64,000 bases of DNA from an uncultured Prochlorococcus sp. (lineage in GTDB: Bacteria; Cyanobacteriota; Cyanobacteriia; PCC-6307; Cyanobiaceae), in assembly GCA_902590355.1 (NCBI GenBank), contig CACIWI010000002.1:1-64000 (forward strand), read 5' to 3'. Both the position numbers and the translations under genes were made by a program. The notes under the pieces were generated by a model. It saw only the letters and a program-made list of their open reading frames with translations, was not told where the DNA came from and made no database searches. How positions within the stretch are numbered: the first letter of the stretch is position 1; every line of letters starts with the position of its first letter. Positions 62,120 through 64,000 of this stretch are shown in pieces.

Positions 62120-62267
62120 TAATTTAGTTACTTTATGTAAACATAATAACGAGATCTTGTTCCTTATGTGTGCCATAAAATTATTTTTTTGGAAATATTT
62201 TGAAATAAAGAAATCTTTTTGGAGATATTTTTAACAAAGAACATTTTTTATAGAGTTATCTTAGTAT

Positions 62268-62777
62268 TTGATTCTTAGATTAAAATCTATTATGAAACAA
62301 TTTCCTGATATTAATGAGATAAAACTATTAGAAAAAAATTCCCAAAAAAATGGTAGCGGAATTGCATATGAGGAATTGTTAGGAATATGGAAGTTTAAGT
62401 ATGTATGGGGAAAGGAGTCAGGTGAAATCAAAAATATACCCAGTTCCATTCTCCAAGTATTGTCGGCAAGACTCGAACTGAAAAGTAAAAATAAAGAGGA
62501 TCAAATAAATTATGAAATAAAAAATTCAATTAATTTCGGATTATTAAATATCACTTTTATAGGCAACGCAGAATTAAAAGGGATTAGACCTTTATTGGCT
62601 TTCTATTTTGAAGAATTAAAAATTAGTATTAGTAGTTTTCCTATATTTAATAAGGAATTAAAAAAACCAGAAGATAAAAGAATGCCTTTTTTCTCACTTG
62701 TAGGAATTAGTACTAAAGATAATTGGTTGTGTGCTCGAGGCAGAGGCGGAGGGCTGGCAATATGGGTTAAGTCTTAA
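62268..62777 (+). CDS. Conserved-looking protein, possibly PAP/fibrillin-like
   Basis: A 169-residue protein. ELLGIWKFKYVWGKE near the N-terminus and GRGGGLAIWVKS at the C-terminus resemble the first and last strands of plastid-lipid-associated (fibrillin) proteins, and the predicted beta-rich middle fits a lipocalin-like fold. The similarity is weak and unverified. The start could be TTG at 62268 or ATG at 62292. Confidence 0.55.
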   Translation: MILRLKSIMKQFPDINEIKLLEKNSQKNGSGIAYEELLGIWKFKYVWGKESGEIKNIPSSILQVLSARLELKSKNKEDQINYEIKNSINFGLLNITFIGNAELKGIRPLLAFYFEELKISISSFPIFNKELKKPEDKRMPFFSLVGISTKDNWLCARGRGGGLAIWVKS

Positions 62778-62778
62778 T

Positions 62779-62994
62779 TTAGTGGTATTCTCCTGGATGA
62801 TCTACCTTTCTTACGGTAACTTTATCAACTTTTTGTCCATTAAATCTTAAGAGATCATCTCCTGAAAAGTCATAACCTAAGCGTTGACCTATTATGGCTA
62901 CATCATCTGCTGTAGAGGATGTAGTAACCTGCTTTTTTAATTCTTCATCAGATTGCATCTTAATTAAAAATTTTCTTATTTCAGAAAAACTCAT
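62779..62994 (-). CDS. Nif11-family protein
   Basis: A 71-residue protein with the Nif11-type leader fold: MSFSEIRKFLIKMQSDEELK, then STADDVAIIGQRLGYDFSGDDL. In several marine cyanobacteria such domains act as leaders of lanthipeptide-like precursors, but here there is no double-Gly cleavage site and no Cys-rich core; it ends VDHPGEYH. It is a stand-alone Nif11 protein of unknown role. Confidence 0.72.
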   Translation of the reverse strand: MSFSEIRKFLIKMQSDEELKKQVTTSSTADDVAIIGQRLGYDFSGDDLLRFNGQKVDKVTVRKVDHPGEYH

Positions 62995-63085
62995 TACTAG
63001 AATTTGATTGATTGATGTTAAAGAAATTTATAAAATCTTTTTCTTAGCAAGAACAAGATAAATAGATAATCATTATACTATTTTT

Positions 63086-63403
63086 ATGACTTACTTATTC
63101 CTATATATAGTTGGCATAATTTTAATATGGTGGATATATCGTGTCGGTTGGCTTGAGGCGCTCAAAACAGTAGTTAAAGTTATAGTCCCTTCAGCGCTTA
63201 TTATTTTATTTAACATAAAAGCCGGAAGATTACTTTTTAAAAGTCCTGTAGTCGGATTATTAAGCGCTTTGCCTACCTCTATTTTTATTTTTAGAGGTTC
63301 ATTACCTTTAGTTAGTTATATAAATAACTGGATTGAAAATAAAATAAATAATTATGATGATTCGGAAGTTATAGATACTGATTCTGTGCCTTTAGATGAT
63401 TAA
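63086..63403 (+). CDS. Membrane protein, unknown
   Basis: A 105-residue protein with two or three hydrophobic helices (about 2-16, 26-43 and 52-70) and an acidic C-terminus (DDSEVIDTDSVPLDD). No family recognised. Its stop is one base from that of the next gene on the other strand. Confidence 0.6.
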   Translation: MTYLFLYIVGIILIWWIYRVGWLEALKTVVKVIVPSALIILFNIKAGRLLFKSPVVGLLSALPTSIFIFRGSLPLVSYINNWIENKINNYDDSEVIDTDSVPLDD

Positions 63404-63404
63404 T

Positions 63405-63797
63405 TTAATCAAATCCAAGAAATAATTCTTTGTGTACAACAAGAACATCAAATAAAGTTGTTCCATGAATAGGACTTAATGGGATTTTGTCTATATTTAA
63501 TGCTTCTGCGCAAATTAAATGAGCATCCCATTTTGTATTGTGATCACTTATTTCGATTGACCACTCAATTACTTTTTTGAAATGATCTGGCATCTCCGAA
63601 CCAATTTTTCTGCAAATTTGACATAGAACTGACAAAAGAGGAGGTTTTGATGGCCTTTTTAAATCTTTAATAAGACTAGGTTGTGTAAAAACACTTGTAT
63701 AGCGGATGTAGTCTATCAATTCATATTCTTCTTTAGTAAGAGCTGCTTTATCTAATGCTCTTTCAAATTCGTCTATGGGGGTTATGGGCCTATCCAA
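63405..63797 (-). CDS. Conserved cyanobacterial protein, unknown
   Basis: A 130-residue soluble protein. The visible motifs are LTKEEYELIDYIRYTSVF, LLSVLCQICRKIGSEMPDHF and HGTTLFDVLVVHKELFLG. I believe it is conserved among picocyanobacteria but do not know a function. It follows tatA on the same strand, four bases away, so an operon is possible. Confidence 0.65.
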   Translation of the reverse strand: MDRPITPIDEFERALDKAALTKEEYELIDYIRYTSVFTQPSLIKDLKRPSKPPLLSVLCQICRKIGSEMPDHFKKVIEWSIEISDHNTKWDAHLICAEALNIDKIPLSPIHGTTLFDVLVVHKELFLGFD

Positions 63798-63801
63798 GAT
63801 A

Positions 63802-64000
63802 TTATTTTTTGCTGTTTTCTGAATCTATTTTTTCTTGATTAATTTCATTGGTTTGATTGCTTTCTATAGATTTAGGAGATTCATCTTCTTCGTTCATAAC
63901 TTGGTCGATTTCATTTTGAAATTCATTCGATGCTTTTTTAAGACTTTTCAAAGTTTTACCAAGCTGTTTCCCTAATTCTGGAAGCTTTTTTGGACCAAAA
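63802..64000 (-). CDS. tatA: Sec-independent translocase protein TatA/E (partial, N-terminus beyond window)
   Basis: The C-terminal part of a TatA-family protein reads in from the window edge: FGPKKLPELGKQLGKTLKSL is the amphipathic helix that follows the membrane anchor. It continues with an acidic, Asn/Ser-rich tail ending DSENSKK. TatA forms the pore for folded proteins exported by the Tat pathway, such as thylakoid and periplasmic redox proteins. Confidence 0.85.
   Translation of the reverse strand, partial: FGPKKLPELGKQLGKTLKSLKKASNEFQNEIDQVMNEEDESPKSIESNQTNEINQEKIDSENSKK

Noticed and set aside
62779..62994. Calling the Nif11 gene a lantibiotic precursor.
   Set aside because: No double-Gly cleavage site, no Cys/Ser/Thr-rich core and no modification enzyme nearby.

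Overview
The window looks like chromosomal DNA of a picocyanobacterium, most likely a high-light-adapted Prochlorococcus. The evidence is a very AT-rich, densely packed genome with short gaps, many genes shared with oxygenic phototrophs (psbB, psbT, psbEFLJ, psbM, psaE, petB-petD, ndhC-K-J, chlD, ycf48), one rRNA operon with tRNA-Ile and tRNA-Ala in the spacer, and a lone, degenerate phycoerythrin beta gene next to a CpeS-type lyase with no cpeA beside it. A PTOX-type plastoquinol oxidase fits the same clade. The strain cannot be named from this window. No insertion sequence, prophage, CRISPR array or integrase was seen.

Layout. 1-14.6 kb: a partial RecB/TM0106-like nuclease, then pgm, rdgB, a carotenoid oxygenase, hisB, fabI, a redoxin, a DegT aminotransferase, photolyase, NUDIX, folK, chlD and a two-gene Mce/Mla-type ABC module. 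14.6-21 kb: a YvcK/CofD protein, ndhC-K-J, the PSII assembly genes rubredoxin-ycf48-psbE-psbF-psbL-psbJ, and mtnP. 21-29.8 kb: an oxidoreductase-SelD fusion, a tRNA nucleotidyltransferase-family gene, uvrD/pcrA, the cpeB/cpeS remnant, a TVP38-family membrane protein and a secreted unknown. 29.9-45.9 kb: tRNA-Phe, a sugar kinase, metK, rpsA, nrdR, psbT-psbB, a ferredoxin, psbM, prmC, a Sua5/YrdC gene, tRNA-Thr, minC-minD-minE, an HD phosphohydrolase, a C-terminal processing protease, petB-petD and a neutral invertase. 46-51.7 kb: a long leader and the 16S-Ile-Ala-23S-5S operon. 51.7-56.4 kb: mutM, psaE, a LysM protein, an aldehyde dehydrogenase, a GNAT protein and a DUF3104-like protein. 56.5-64 kb: an accessory-like stretch of very small genes (a short HLIP-like protein, a poly-Gln protein, several one-helix membrane peptides, a Nif11 protein), together with PTOX, a CrtISO-like oxidoreductase and a partial tatA.

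How the genes work together. Much of the window builds or protects the photosynthetic electron chain: cytochrome b559 and small PSII subunits with their assembly factors, CP47, cytochrome b6f, NDH-1, PSI PsaE, chlorophyll synthesis (ChlD), carotenoid enzymes, and photoprotection (PTOX, HLIP-like protein). The most interesting stretch is 56.5-62.1 kb. There, a short TTG-started HLIP-like gene, a CAG-repeat poly-Gln gene, several peptides of 30-50 residues and a gene preceded by an 18-bp perfect palindrome lie around PTOX. Most of these genes are short enough to be missed by routine annotation. All functional statements rest on reading the sequence and on recognising families from memory; no database search was run.
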